Made by a program: the position numbers and the translations under genes
Shown: piece by piece, positions 22,120 through 33,044 of the stretch
How the letters are laid out: each line of letters begins with the position of its first letter
How positions within the stretch are numbered: the first letter of the stretch is position 1
DNA from: Gordius sp. MW1
Lineage: Eukaryota; Nematomorpha; Gordioida; Gordea; Gordiidae
Length of the DNA: 64,000 bases
NCBI GenBank assembly: GCA_964036665.1
Contig: OZ038527.1
Location: 17,320,221 to 17,384,220, forward strand
Reading direction: 5' to 3'
Notes under the pieces: generated by a model
Databases searched by the model: none
Told to the model about the DNA's origin: nothing
What the model saw: the letters and a program-made list of their open reading frames with translations, nothing else

Positions 22120-22663
22120 ATGACGGAAAACGGTACACCTCTTTAACGTTGATCTAGTCTATGATGGCATTATAGGTTGTTGTTGTTGTTTGTATTTTTA
22201 GATATTTTGCGATCGTATCACCCTTCTGGACTTTCAAATAATTCATGTCTCTTTATGGTAGTTATTCTTAAAATGTGTTTATTAGTTATTAGGCAGACAA
22301 TAATGAAAGTTCTGATAATGACAAGAAGCACATATTTACAAAAGAACTTAAATGTATGATGTATGGATTTGGAGATGACCAAAATCCTTATACAGAGACA
22401 GTTGATGCATTAGAGGACATTGTTATTAAATTCATTACCGAAACTGTATTAATTTAAATATTAGCATTATATCACATGTCTAAATTTAGACTAAAAAAGC
22501 ATTAGATATAGGTCGCCCTGGTCGAGTTCAAGTTGAAGATATTGTTTTTATTATACGTAAAGATCCTAGAAAATTTGCTCGCGTAAAAGATCTCTTAACA
22601 ATAAATGAAGAATTGCGTCGGGCTCGTAAAGCATTTGATGAAGCAAAATTTGATTTTAAATAG
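22120..22663 (+). CDS. TAF13: TFIID subunit TAF13 (three exons)
   Basis: TAF13 is a histone-fold subunit of TFIID that pairs with TAF11 near TBP at RNA polymerase II promoters. Exons are 22120-22132, 22297-22445 and 22490-22663, with introns of 164 bp (GTACAC...GCAG) and 44 bp (GTATTA...TTAG). The 111-aa product is acidic at the N-terminus. It then carries FTKELKCMMYGFGDDQNPYT at residues 18-37, DALEDIVIKFITE at 41-53, GRPGRVQVEDIVFIIRKDPR at 62-81 and FARVKDLLTINEELRRARKA at 83-102. This closely follows the family core; the human protein is about 124 aa. Exons 2 and 3 are certain from similarity. Exon 1 (MTEN plus one base) is inferred because it gives an in-frame ATG, a GT donor and an acidic start, so it is the least certain part. 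None of its exons is a long ORF, which makes the gene easy to miss. Confidence 0.9.
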
Positions 22664-23571
22664 GCTATTTTGTGATGCCTCCAAATTTAAAAATTCATAT
22701 ATATATATAAATTATTCCAAGTCATCATCTATTGTATATGCTCCAATTTTTTGTAATTTATTGGCCCCACACAATTATATGAAAACAACCTGTCATTTTG
22801 CCAACAATCAAGTTCAACTATGCTGGTCATGCAGAAAATTACTAGTTGATAAAATTATATGTACTCATTGTCATTATATACAACCAATATCTAAGAATAC
22901 AAGTTATTTTGAATTATTTGAAATAAATCCCCCACAATATACCATCAATCTTAAGGAGCTTAATCAAAAATTTCGTAATTTTCAATCATTCCTCCATCCT
23001 GACAAATTTACACTAAAATCTACACAAGAACAGGAATATTCAAATGAAGCATCATCATTAATCAATAAAGCATATAGGTACTTTTTTAATATCTATCATA
23101 AATTTAATGTTAGCACATTATCAGATCCCCTTTCTAGAGCTATATACCTGTTAAGAATCTTGGGAAAGCCCATTGAGGAAAATAATAAGTATATGATGGA
23201 AGAAGATTTTTTAAATAAAATGTTAGAAGTAAGAAGAATAATCATTATAATTTTTGCTTTTATAAATTTATCACTCCCACAAATTTTTTATTAAATTACT
23301 TTAATTTGTTATATTTTATCAGACTTATGTTAAATGCTTAAATTGTCATATATTTATATTTCAGATAAACCAATCATTAATTGAAGTGGAAAATAGAAAA
23401 GATTTGTTACAAATTGAGAATGAAAACAATAAATTGATTGAAGATCTGGTCAAACAATTGACTTTACATTTTGCCAAAAATGATTTAGAAAATGCTTACA
23501 AAGATACTTTAAGTCTCATATTTTATTATAACATTAAGACAAAAATTAAAGAATTATATTTTATATCCTAA
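22605..23571 (+). CDS. HSCB: HSCB/HSC20 mitochondrial J-protein co-chaperone (two exons)
   Basis: HSCB is a J-domain co-chaperone that hands the ISCU scaffold to mitochondrial Hsp70 during Fe-S cluster assembly. Exon 1 ends at 23228 and exon 2 is 23365-23571, around a 136-bp intron (GTAAGA...TTTCAG) in phase 0. A zinc finger CWSC...CTHC precedes the J domain; this N-terminal four-cysteine finger is typical of animal HSCB. The J domain has YFELFEINP and the HPD motif in FLHPDKF. The C-terminal helical domain contains PLSRAIYLLRILGKP and FLNKMLE, then EDLVKQLTLHFAKNDLENA in exon 2. The start is uncertain. ATG 22605 and ATG 22638 lie within TAF13 exon 3 in another frame and give 276 or 265 aa, with a basic, presequence-like N-terminus. 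ATG 22779 gives 218 aa with only 14 residues before the finger. The human protein is 235 aa. Confidence 0.9.
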
Positions 23572-24044
23572 TAAGTTCCAATATAAAAAAGAATTTGTAT
23601 TAGTTCATATATAAACTTAGTGAATCTGTAATGGTCATATTGATTTGTTTTCAAAAGTTTATAATATAAATTAAGTAAATTGTTGTTAGTCTAAGGCAAA
23701 GTCTTCCAATTAATGAAATTTAAATAAATTTTGACTTATATATAGAACTTATTTACAATACATAATTATCTTTTTTTTAATTTCCGTGGATAAAGTATAG
23801 TGTAGTTAAATTATGACATTTTTAAAAACACTGTTCTTAAATTAGTATATTTTACAGTGATCTCTAGGTCTCCCAGGACCTATTTTAAAATTTGATTTAT
23901 ATCTAGATAGTAGAATTTATATACCTATACAATTTTTCTTTGGACTTCTTGATTTTTTGCTACCTAATTTTCTGAGAAATGGTGACGAATTTAGTTTTTA
24001 CAAAGAAACGCCTTTTTCTCCCTACTTTGCATTTAACTTTCTAC
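23572..24044. other. sequence downstream of HSCB
   Basis: AT-rich. It presumably contains the HSCB 3' end. No further coding sequence is recognised. Confidence 0.4.
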
Positions 24045-24348
24045 CAGAGACCAGATTTGCTCGGCAAATGCCCTAAATTTTAACTTTCGGGCGGGCACCA
24101 TTAAAAGATTCGGGCAATTCGGGCTTAATTTTGTTTTTAAAATAATTTATTATATTGTTTTTGTGTATATTTTGCCACTTTTTTAATTGATTTCATAATG
24201 TTTGTTAATCCTAGTTCTAATTTAAAAAAAAAATCAAAAATTAAGATAAAATTTTAAAAAATATAACGATACTAGCTGACCCGGCAAACGTTGTTTTGCC
24301 ATATAAATTTAAAACTACCAAAAATTTTTTTTAAAAACTCAACTATAC

Positions 24349-24748
24349 GAAAAATAACAATAATTGATATTTTTAAAGGTGGTTAAAAACACAAAATTTT
24401 ACCTCAATAATGTTCGAATTTAAATTTTCACGAAGCAAATTTTTTTTAGTCAAATTTACCTATAATCAAAAAAAAATATCGCGCCTGGCCTTTATGATAA
24501 AATATAAACAAAAGGCTGATACGGATACGCATATAGTTAATTTAACGAAAAATAACAAATAATTGATATTTTTAAGGGTGGTTAAAAACACAAAATTTTA
24601 CCTCAATAATGTTCGAATTTAAATTTTCATGAAGCAAATTTTTTTAAGTCATATTTACCTATAATCAAAAAAAAAATATTGCGCCTGGTCTTTATGATAA
24701 AATATAAACAAAAGGCGGATACGGATACGCATATAGTTTATATAACGA
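24349..24748. repeat. about 198-bp tandem duplication inside the Helitron
   Basis: The block 24349-24546 is repeated at 24547-24748 with a few substitutions and 1-2 bp indels. Shared words include ACCTCAATAATGTTCGAATT and GATACGGATACGCATATAGT. The TTTGCCAT word beyond the second copy resembles the start of the Helitron 3' region. Confidence 0.85.
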
Positions 24749-25417
24749 AAAATCAAACGTTGTCTTGCCATTTACCCGGGTGTATTAGCAGAATATTATC
24801 ATGGGCGTACCCAGGTTTTGAATTAGGGGGGGGGAACAGATTATTAAAAATTTTTGCTTGACTATCCAAAAATTTTCCTGCGACCGTAATTTAAATTAGG
24901 GGGGGGGCAAAATATAATTTTTTTTTTAATTTTTAAGGGTATTTGTTTTGAAATTTGATCCTTTTTTTAATTAGGGAGGGGGGCAGCCGCGCCCTCTGCC
25001 CCTTGGCTAATTAGGGGGGGGGGGGCATATAGATAAATTTCAATTGATTAGGAATATATCAAATATAATTGGTAAGTGTTTATTATGCAGAAAATTTTAA
25101 ACAAATAGTTAAAGAGGGTCCAAGGCCCAGGCCCACCCAAGAGAGAAAACCTGGCTCCATGGCCCCCCCCAAGGAAAAAATCTTTGGCCCCCTGGCCCTT
25201 CAAGCAATTTTTTTTATTTTTATGTAATTAAGAAACAATATCATAATCATGGGCGTAGCCAGGGGGGAGGCTGCCCCCCCCCCCCCCTAATTAGCCAGGG
25301 GGAAGCAAGGGGCGCGGCTGCCCCCTTCCTAATTTAAAAAAAGAAGGATTTCAATACAAAAACCCTTAAAAATTAAAAAAATTATGTTTTACCCCCCCCC
25401 CCCCCCCCCCTTTAATT

Positions 25418-26703
25418 TTTTTTTTTTTTTTTTTTTTTTTGCGAAATTATAAGTTTATTTGTTAAAAATCTACTGACAGTAATATAATATAAATACATGA
25501 AATATAAAAGGCAAAATGCGCCGAATAAAATAATACACTATTCGGATATATCATCATCGAGGGGATCTTCCAAAATTGGCCAAGAATCCGCGAACGATTT
25601 AAAGTTGTACTTGGCTATAAGAATACCAAGTCTTTGTTTTAGTAAAAAGGGTACCGAATGTTTAGACGGGGGAGAACGTCTTCCAACCTCTTTAAAAAAA
25701 GCTAAGGCCTGTTTGCCAAAGGTGCCTGAACACGAAGCAACCAATGGAATAAAAATATTTGAGGATAATAGGGCTTTGTATTTATTGGTTTTCCGCCCCT
25801 CTGCAACAGCTAAAGAATCATTGTTGCAGTTAGAGGGGGCAAATAGGTCAATACATGTGAAGGCGTATTTAAGGTGAAGACCATTGCTCCATGGGACTAA
25901 AGAAGATCCATCAGGACGCATACGTCCCTCCAAGGCGGGGTCCGATGGCTCCAAGATGGATGGAATCTTTGCTCTCTTCAGGGCACTTTGAATTAAGGCG
26001 TTGGCCTTATTGTGTCTAGCATATTTGAATTTGTTTGCCAGGCAGTGTAAGGGATGCCTGGCTTGTTCGTCTACGAGTATGCTGCAATTTCGGCAAGTAA
26101 ATGGCTTCGAAAATTTCACCCCTAGCCGGAGTGCTATGGAGTACGAAAGCTCCGAGTCCTCCAGCATCATCCCGGTGAGACAGCTTGGGTAGGCCTCTAG
26201 CCATTCGTGACCTGAGCCATCAAACAAAAACGACCTTAAATTAGAACACTGACTTGCATCGCTACTCGAAATTAGATAATCAACGGAGTGCAACACAAGT
26301 CCGGCATCTCAATCTCTTTGTCGTGAGGTTTGTGGCAAAGGTGTTTCGGGATTGGTGTTGTTTTCCCAAGTAGCTAAAGCAATGGGTAGAAGCGGGTCTT
26401 CTTTAACCGGATACAACTTAAAAATGGTATCTTGTACGGATTTATAAGATGAAATAAAGGAGACTAGAGATATTGAGGCCGGTGAGCGAATCCCTAAACC
26501 ACCCGATTTGGTTGGTAGGGAAGCTTGTAACCAGCTATGAGTATTGAATTTAATATTTAAAATAGATTTAATATTTTGTTCGAAGAGGTTTAAAATTTCC
26601 GAGTGTAAAAAAGCACTTGAAGAGCGAAAACAGTGCTGAATCTTTGAAATATTAAAATAGTTTTTTATTATGTAAAAAGCGTGGTGTGAAGGCAGACACT
26701 TTA
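25418..26703 (-). mobile_element. 5'-truncated, poly(A)-tailed LINE copy
   Basis: On the minus strand the fragment ends with AATAAA (complement of 25454-25459) and a run of about 25 A (25440-25416). It is flanked by CCTTTAATT on both sides (25409-25417 and 26704-26712), a target-site duplication of about 9 bp. The 5' end is cut within the RT coding sequence at about 26700. These are the marks of target-primed reverse transcription of a LINE. Confidence 0.8.
25538..26700 (-). pseudogene. LINE reverse transcriptase C-terminus with PD-(D/E)XK-like region
   Basis: About 388 codons in one frame are broken by a single TGA (26311-26309) in a QRD-stop-D context where relatives have Trp. The N-terminal part (HHAFYIIKNYFNI, QASLPTKSGGLGIRS) is the end of the RT thumb region seen in invertebrate non-LTR elements. 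Next are a Cys/His segment (CRNCSILVDEQARHPLHC), then RMRPDGSSLVPW and FTCIDLFAPSN, spaced like the catalytic residues of a restriction-type nuclease fold. The product would cut target DNA for priming. Nuclease assignment is inference from motif spacing. The stop is TAA-type at 25540-25538, and a 3' UTR and poly(A) follow. Confidence 0.75.
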
Positions 26704-27630
26704 CCTTTAATTAGCCAGGCGGGGGCAGGGGGCGCGGCTATAATTTGAACTTAACTCAAAACAATACAGATGCGTATTAGCGAATTTACACATAAATATA
26801 AATTATTTTGGTAAAATGAAATTTAAATTACGGTCGCAGGAAAATTTTTGGATAGTCGAGACCTTTTTTTTATTTTTTTTTGCTCTCAGGAAAGTTTTTG
26901 GGTAGTCAAGGCCTAATCTGCCCCCCTCCCCTAATTCAAAACCTGGGTACGCCCATGGATATATCAACATTTATTGGCACTTTGTTAAAAGTATTTTCAT
27001 TTTTCTTCTTATTTAACGTGCAAAAAATTACAAAATTACATTTTTTAATTTATTTAGCCACGCTGGGGGGGGGGGGACACGACTGTCCTATAATAATAAA
27101 ATTAATAATAATTGACGTGAAAAATAAGCAAAAAATGGCTTTGATATGTTTCAAAGTGCGTATAAAGTTTTCATTTTCCGCAACACATGCCTACTGCATT
27201 TATCACACTACCTACACTACACGATAGATATTAGATAGGCAGTACGTGATGAGGGCGTTTGATTGACGTTCGATACAACGTCAAAACGTATAAAACAAAC
27301 TCGAAAACTACTGGACCGATTTGGCTCGAACAAATCTTAAAACACGCCCCGGAGTGTCAGGAATAAACTGTAAAATTTTGAGCCAAATCGGTCTGGTAGT
27401 TTTCCAAAATTGGTGGCGGCATACATACACACATACATAGTTTCATTTTTATATATAAGATTAGTGCTAAAAATTTTAAAACACACCATTTCGGGCCGGG
27501 CAGTTCGGGCAGCTGGGATGATTCAGGCATTGCCGGGCGGGCACATAGAAGGGTTCGGGCGGGCTCGGGCAGATTAATTTTAAAATCGGGAAGGGTTCGG
27601 GCAGAAAAATTCTATCAAATCTGACCTCTG

Positions 27631-28082
27631 CTTTCTACTTCTTACCTAAGATCTCCATTGCAACCCTTAAAATTTAAAACGTTTTTTTTTCTAATTTAGG
27701 TGGTTTTTGTCAAAATTTGCTGATTTTCAGTGGTGTAGGCAGGGTTGCCTTAAGGAGGTTCAAATTTTTTTGAGAAATAACTATTTAAATATAATTTATG
27801 TAAATTAATATAAATCAGTGGCGGATTGCCCATAGGTGGGGGGGGGGCGATCAATTTTATGTCACAAAAATTTCGATTATACAAAAATTAATTAAAATCT
27901 TACTGCATGTAATATCTGCGATGGGATTTTAATAAAAAATGCAATAATATCTTCATTTGTTAGGACTCAGAAAAAGCATTAACAATTAATTTAAATTTTG
28001 TGACTCATTCTTTCTGTGGTCCTCCAAGGACGCAATTTGCAAAGAGCTCTTTCAGTTTCTCCTGAATATGCCAATATGCATA
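27631..28082. other. transition between the transposon nest and the satellite
   Basis: AT-rich, with a G run at 27838-27847 preceded by CAGTGGCGGATTGCCC, a word resembling the ends of hAT-type repeats. No second end could be found. The last 100 bp can be read as an ORF into the first satellite monomer, but no protein family is recognised. The switch to satellite is abrupt at about 28083. Confidence 0.45.
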
Positions 28083-30979
28083 GACATTTTATAGTTTATA
28101 AACAGGAGAAATATTGTCTATTTTATACATTTTTAGAAACTTACATAAACGATGAAAATAAATCCGTAATGCGCCCGCCATCCCTCCTCTCCACCCCACC
28201 GTCCTTCGATTGGAAGATCTAGATAAACATAATTTTGACAATTTATTTTATCATAGTCTATAAACAGGAGAAATATACATTTTTAGAAACTTACATAAAC
28301 GATGAAAACAAATCCGTAATACGCCCGCCATCCCTCCTCTCCACCCTACCGTCCTTCGATTGGAAGATCTGGATACACATAATTTAGACAATTTATTTTA
28401 TTATAGTTTATAAACAGGAGAAATATTGTCTATTTTATACATTTTTAGAAACTTACATAAACGATGAAAATAAATCCGTAATGCGCCCGCCATCCCTCCT
28501 CTCCACCCTACCGTCCTTCGATTGGAAGATCTGGATACACATAATTTAGACAATTTATTTGATTATAGTCTATAAACATGAGAAATATTGTCTATTTTAT
28601 ACATTTTTAGAAACTTACATAAACGATGAAAATAAATCCGTAATGCGCCCACCATCCCTCCTCTCCACCCCACCGTCCTTCGATTGGAAGATCTGGATAC
28701 ACATAATTTGGACAATTTATTTTATTATAGTTTATAAACAGGAGAAATATTGTCTATTTTATACATTTTTAGAAACTTACATAAACGATGAAAATAAATC
28801 CGTAATGCGCCCGCCATCCCTCCTCTCCACCCTACCGTCCTTCGATTGGAAGATCTGGATACACATAATTTAGACAATTTATTTGATTATAGTCTATAAA
28901 CATGAGAAATATTGTCTATTTTATACATTTTTAGAAACTTACATAAACGATGAAAATAAATCCGTAATGCGCCCACCATCCCTCCTCTCCACCCCACCGT
29001 CCTTCGATTGGAAGATCTGGATACACATAATTTGGACAATTTATTTTATTATAGTCTATAAACATGAGAAATATTGTCTATTTTATACATTTTTAGAAAC
29101 TTACATAAACGATGAAAATAAATCCGTAATGCGCCCGCCATCCCTCCTCTCCACCCCACCGTCCTTCGATTGGAAGATCTGGAAAAATATAATTTGGACA
29201 ATTTATTTGATTATAGTCTATTACATATGAAATATTGTCTATTTTATACATTTTAGAAACTTACATAAACGATGAAAATAAATCCGTAATGCGCCCGCCA
29301 TCCCTCCTCTCCACCCCACCGTCCTTCGATTGGAAGATCTGGAAAAATATAATTTGGACAATTTATTTGATTTTAGTCTATTACATATGAAATATTGTCT
29401 ATTTTATACATTTTAGAAACTCACATAAACGATGAAAATAAATCCGTAATGCGCCCGCCATCCCTCCTCTCCACCCCACCGTCCTTCGATTGGAAGATCT
29501 GGATACACATAATTTGGACAATTTATTTTATAAGTCTATAAACATGAGAAATATTGTCTATTTTATACATTTTAGAAACTTACATAAACGATGAAAATAA
29601 ATCCGTAATGCGCCCGCGATCCCTCCTCGACACCCCACCGTCCTTCGATTGGAAGATCTGGAAAAATATAATTTGGACAATTTATTTTATTATAGTCTAT
29701 AAACATGAGAAATATTGTCTATTATATACAACTTACATAAACGATGAAAATAAATCCGTAATGCGCCCGCCATCCCTCCTCTCCACCCCACCGTCCTTTG
29801 ATTGGAAGATCTGGATACACATAATTTGGACAATTTATTTGATTATAGTCTATCAACATATGAAATATTGTCTATTTTATACATTTTAGAAACTTACATA
29901 AACGATGAAAATAAATCCGTAATGCGCCCGCCATCCCTCCTCTCCACCCCACCGTCCTTCGATTGGAAGATCTGGATACACATAATTTGGACAATTTATT
30001 TTATTATAGTCTATCAACATATGAAATATTGTCTATTTTATACATTTTAGAAACTTACATAAACGATGAAAATAAATCCGTAGCCCGCCATCCCTCCTCT
30101 CCACCCCACCGTCCTTCGATTGGAACATCTGGATACACATAATTTGGACAATTTGTTTTATTATAGTCTATAAACATGAGAATATTGTCTATTTTATACA
30201 TTTTTAGAAACTTACATAAACGATGAAAATAAATTCATAATGCGCCCGCCATCCCTCCTCTCCACCCCACCGTCCTTCGATTGGAAGATCTGGATACACA
30301 TAATTTGTACAATTTATTTGATGTTTATCAACATATGAAATATTGCCTATATTATACATTTTAGAAACTTACATAAACGATGAAAATAATTCCGTAATGC
30401 GCCCGCCATCCCTCCTCTCCACCCCACATTCCTTCGATTGGAAGATCTGGATACACATAATTTTGACAATTTATTTTATCAGAGTCTATAAACAGGAGAA
30501 ATATTGTCTATTTTATACATTTTTAGAAACTTACATAAACGATGAAAATAAATCCGTAATGCGCCCGCCATCCCTCCTCTCCACCCCACAGTCCTTCGAT
30601 TGGAAGATCTGGATACACATAATTTGTACAATTTATTTTATTATAGTCTATCAACATATGAAATATTGTCTATTTTATACATTTTAGAAACTTACATAAA
30701 CGATGAAAATAAATCCGTAGCCCGCCATCCCTCCTCTCCACCCCACCGTCCTTCGATTGGAACATCTGGATACACATAATTTGGACAATTTGTTTTATTA
30801 TAGTCTATAAACATGAGAATATTGTCTATTTTATACATTTTTAGAAACTTACATAAACGATGAAAATAAATTCATAATGCGCCCGCCATCCCTCCTCTCC
30901 ACCCCACCGTCCTTCGATTGGAAGATCTGGATACACATAATTTGTACAATTTATTTGATGTTTATCAACATATGAAATA

Positions 30980-33044
30980 TTGCCTATATTATACATTTTA
31001 GAAACTTACATAAACGATGAAAATAAATCCTTAATGCGCCCGCCATCCCTCCTCTCCACCCCACCGTCCTTCGATTGGAAGATCTGGATACACATAATTT
31101 GGACAATTTATTTTAATATAGTCTATAAACATGAGAAATATTGTCTATTTTATACATTTTTAGAAACTTACATAAACGATGAAAATAAATCCATAATGCG
31201 CCCGCCATCCCTCCTCTCCACCCCACCGGCCTTCGATTGGAAGATCTGGATACACATAATTTGTACAATTATTTGATTATAGTTTATCAACATATGAAAT
31301 ATTGCCTATATTATACATTTAAAAACTTACATAAACGATGAAAATAAATCCGTAATGCGCCCGCCATCCCTCCTCTCCACCCCACCGTCCTTCGATTGGA
31401 AGATCTGGATACACATAATTTGGACAATTGATTTGATTATAGTCTATCAACATATGAAATATTGTCTATTTTATACATTTTAGAAACTTACATAAACGAT
31501 GAAAATAAATCCGTAATGCGCCCGCGATCCCTCCTCGACACCCCACCGTCCTTCGATTGGAAGATCTGGAAAAATATAATTTGGACAATTTATTTTATTA
31601 TAGTCTATAAACATGAGAAATATTGTCTATTATATACAACTTACATAAACGATGAAAATAAATCCGTAATGCGCCCGCCATCCCTCCTCTCCACCCCACC
31701 GTCCTTCGATTGGAAGATCTAGATACACATAATTTGGACAATTTATTTTATTATAGTCTATAAACATGAGAGATATTGTCTATATTATACATTTTAGAAA
31801 CTTACATAAACGATGAAAATAAATCCGTAATGCGCCCGCCATCCCTCCTCTCCACCTTACCGTCCTTCGATTGGAAGATCTGGAAAAATATAATTTGGAC
31901 AATTTATTTTATTATAGTCTATAAACATGAAAAATATTGTCTATATTATACATTTTAGAAACTTACATAAACGATGAAAATAAATCCGTAATGCGGCTGC
32001 CATCCCTCCTCTCCACCCCACCGTCCTTCGATTGGAAGATTTGGAAAAATATAATTTGGACAATTTATTTTATAAGTCTATAAACATGAGAAATATTGTC
32101 TATTTTATACATTTTTAGAAACTTACATAAACGTTGAAAATAAATCCGTAATGCGCCCGCCATCCCTCCTCTCCACCCCACCGTCCTTCGATTGGAAGAT
32201 CTGGAAAAATATAATATGGACAATTTATTTTATAAGTCTATAAACATGAGAAATATTGTCTATTTTATACATTTTTAGAAACTTACATAAACGATGAAAA
32301 TAAATCCGTAATGCGCCCGCCATCCCTCCTCTCCACCCCACCGTCCTTCGATTGGAAGATCTGGAAAAATATAATTTGGACAATTTATTTTATAAGTCTA
32401 TAAACATGAGAAATATTGTCTATTTTATACATTTTTAGAAACTTACATAAACGATGAAAATAAATCCGTAATGCGCCCGCCAACCCTCCTCTCCACCCCA
32501 CCGTCCTTCGATTGGAAGATCTGGATACACATAATTTGTACAATTTATTTTATTATAGTCTATCAACATATGAAATATTGTCTATTTTATACATTTTAGA
32601 AACTTACATAAACGATGAAAATAAATCCGTAATGCGCCCGCCATCCCTCCTCTCCACCCCACCGTCCTTCGATTGGAAGATCTGGAAAAATATAATTTGG
32701 ACAATTTATTTTATAAGTCTATAAACATGAGAAATATTGTCTATTTTATAAATTTTTAGAAACTTACATAAACGATGAAAATAAATCCGTAATGCGCCCG
32801 CCATCCCTCCTCTCCACCCCACCGTCCTTGATTGGAAGATCTGGATACACATAATTTGTACAATTTATTTTATTATAGTCTATCAACATATGAAATATTG
32901 TCTATTTTATACATTTTAGAAACTTACATAAACGATGAAAATAAATCCGTAATGCGCCCGCCATCCCTCCTCTCCACCCCACCGTCCTTCGATTGGAAGA
33001 TCTGGAAAAATATAATTTGGACAATTTATTTTATAAGTCTATAA
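30980..33044 (+). repeat. satellite block duplicated at 46307-48372
   Basis: Variant monomers in this block recur in the same order at an offset of 15327 bp (30980 to 46307, 31462 to 46789, 31776 to 47103, 32512 to 47839), shifting to 15328 at 32832/48160. The adjoining block 33952-35453 recurs at 44644-46145 with offset 10692. The array is thus a mosaic of large duplicated segments in a changed order, as expected from unequal exchange. Confidence 0.85.

Larger units (their letters stand above)
24799..26957. mobile_element. G-rich inverted-repeat element inserted in the Helitron
   Basis: CATGGGCGTACCCAGGTTTT at 24799 is matched in inverted orientation at about 26938-26957. Inside are long G or C runs (24828, 24899, 25012, 25275, 25391) and an inverted duplication of the CAGCCGCGCCC zone (24980-25030 against 25250-25345). 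Related copies start ATGGGCGTAGCCAGG (25248). Removing the LINE fragment leaves about 860 bp. A TA duplication is possible at both sides but is weak evidence. Superfamily unknown. Confidence 0.6.
24272..27460 (-). mobile_element. non-autonomous Helitron inserted in the hAT element
   Basis: On the minus strand it starts TCTTATATATAAAAATG (from 27460) and ends ...GGGTCAGCTAG (24272). The hairpin GGCAAA-loop-TTTGCC lies about 10 bases before the terminal CTAG, the usual CTRR end. It sits between host A (24271) and T (27461) without duplication, the Helitron target rule. The start side has inverted words around GACCGATTTGGCTCGAA (27311-27327) and TTGAGCCAAATCGGTC (27377-27392). No Rep/helicase ORF remains. 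Confidence 0.8.
24045..27630. mobile_element. hAT element (outermost of a four-level nest)
   Basis: Left terminus CAGAGACCAGATTTG and right terminus, inverted, CAGAGGTCAGATTTG are flanked by the perfect 8-bp duplication CTTTCTAC (24037-24044 and 27631-27638). Only about 230 bp of left arm and 170 bp of right arm belong to it. The rest is the Helitron at 24272-27460. The arms are rich in CGGGC words, and the right arm is closely similar to the start of the 785-bp element at 53606-54390. The empty element was only about 397 bp, so it is non-autonomous. Confidence 0.87.

Noticed and set aside
25497-26204. Plus-strand and second-frame ORFs opposite the LINE fragment
   Set aside because: Shadows of the minus-strand RT C-terminus, which alone shows family motifs.
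28016-28222. A 68-codon ORF starting in unique sequence and running into the first monomer
   Set aside because: No recognisable family, and half of it is satellite. Most likely chance, though it marks the junction.
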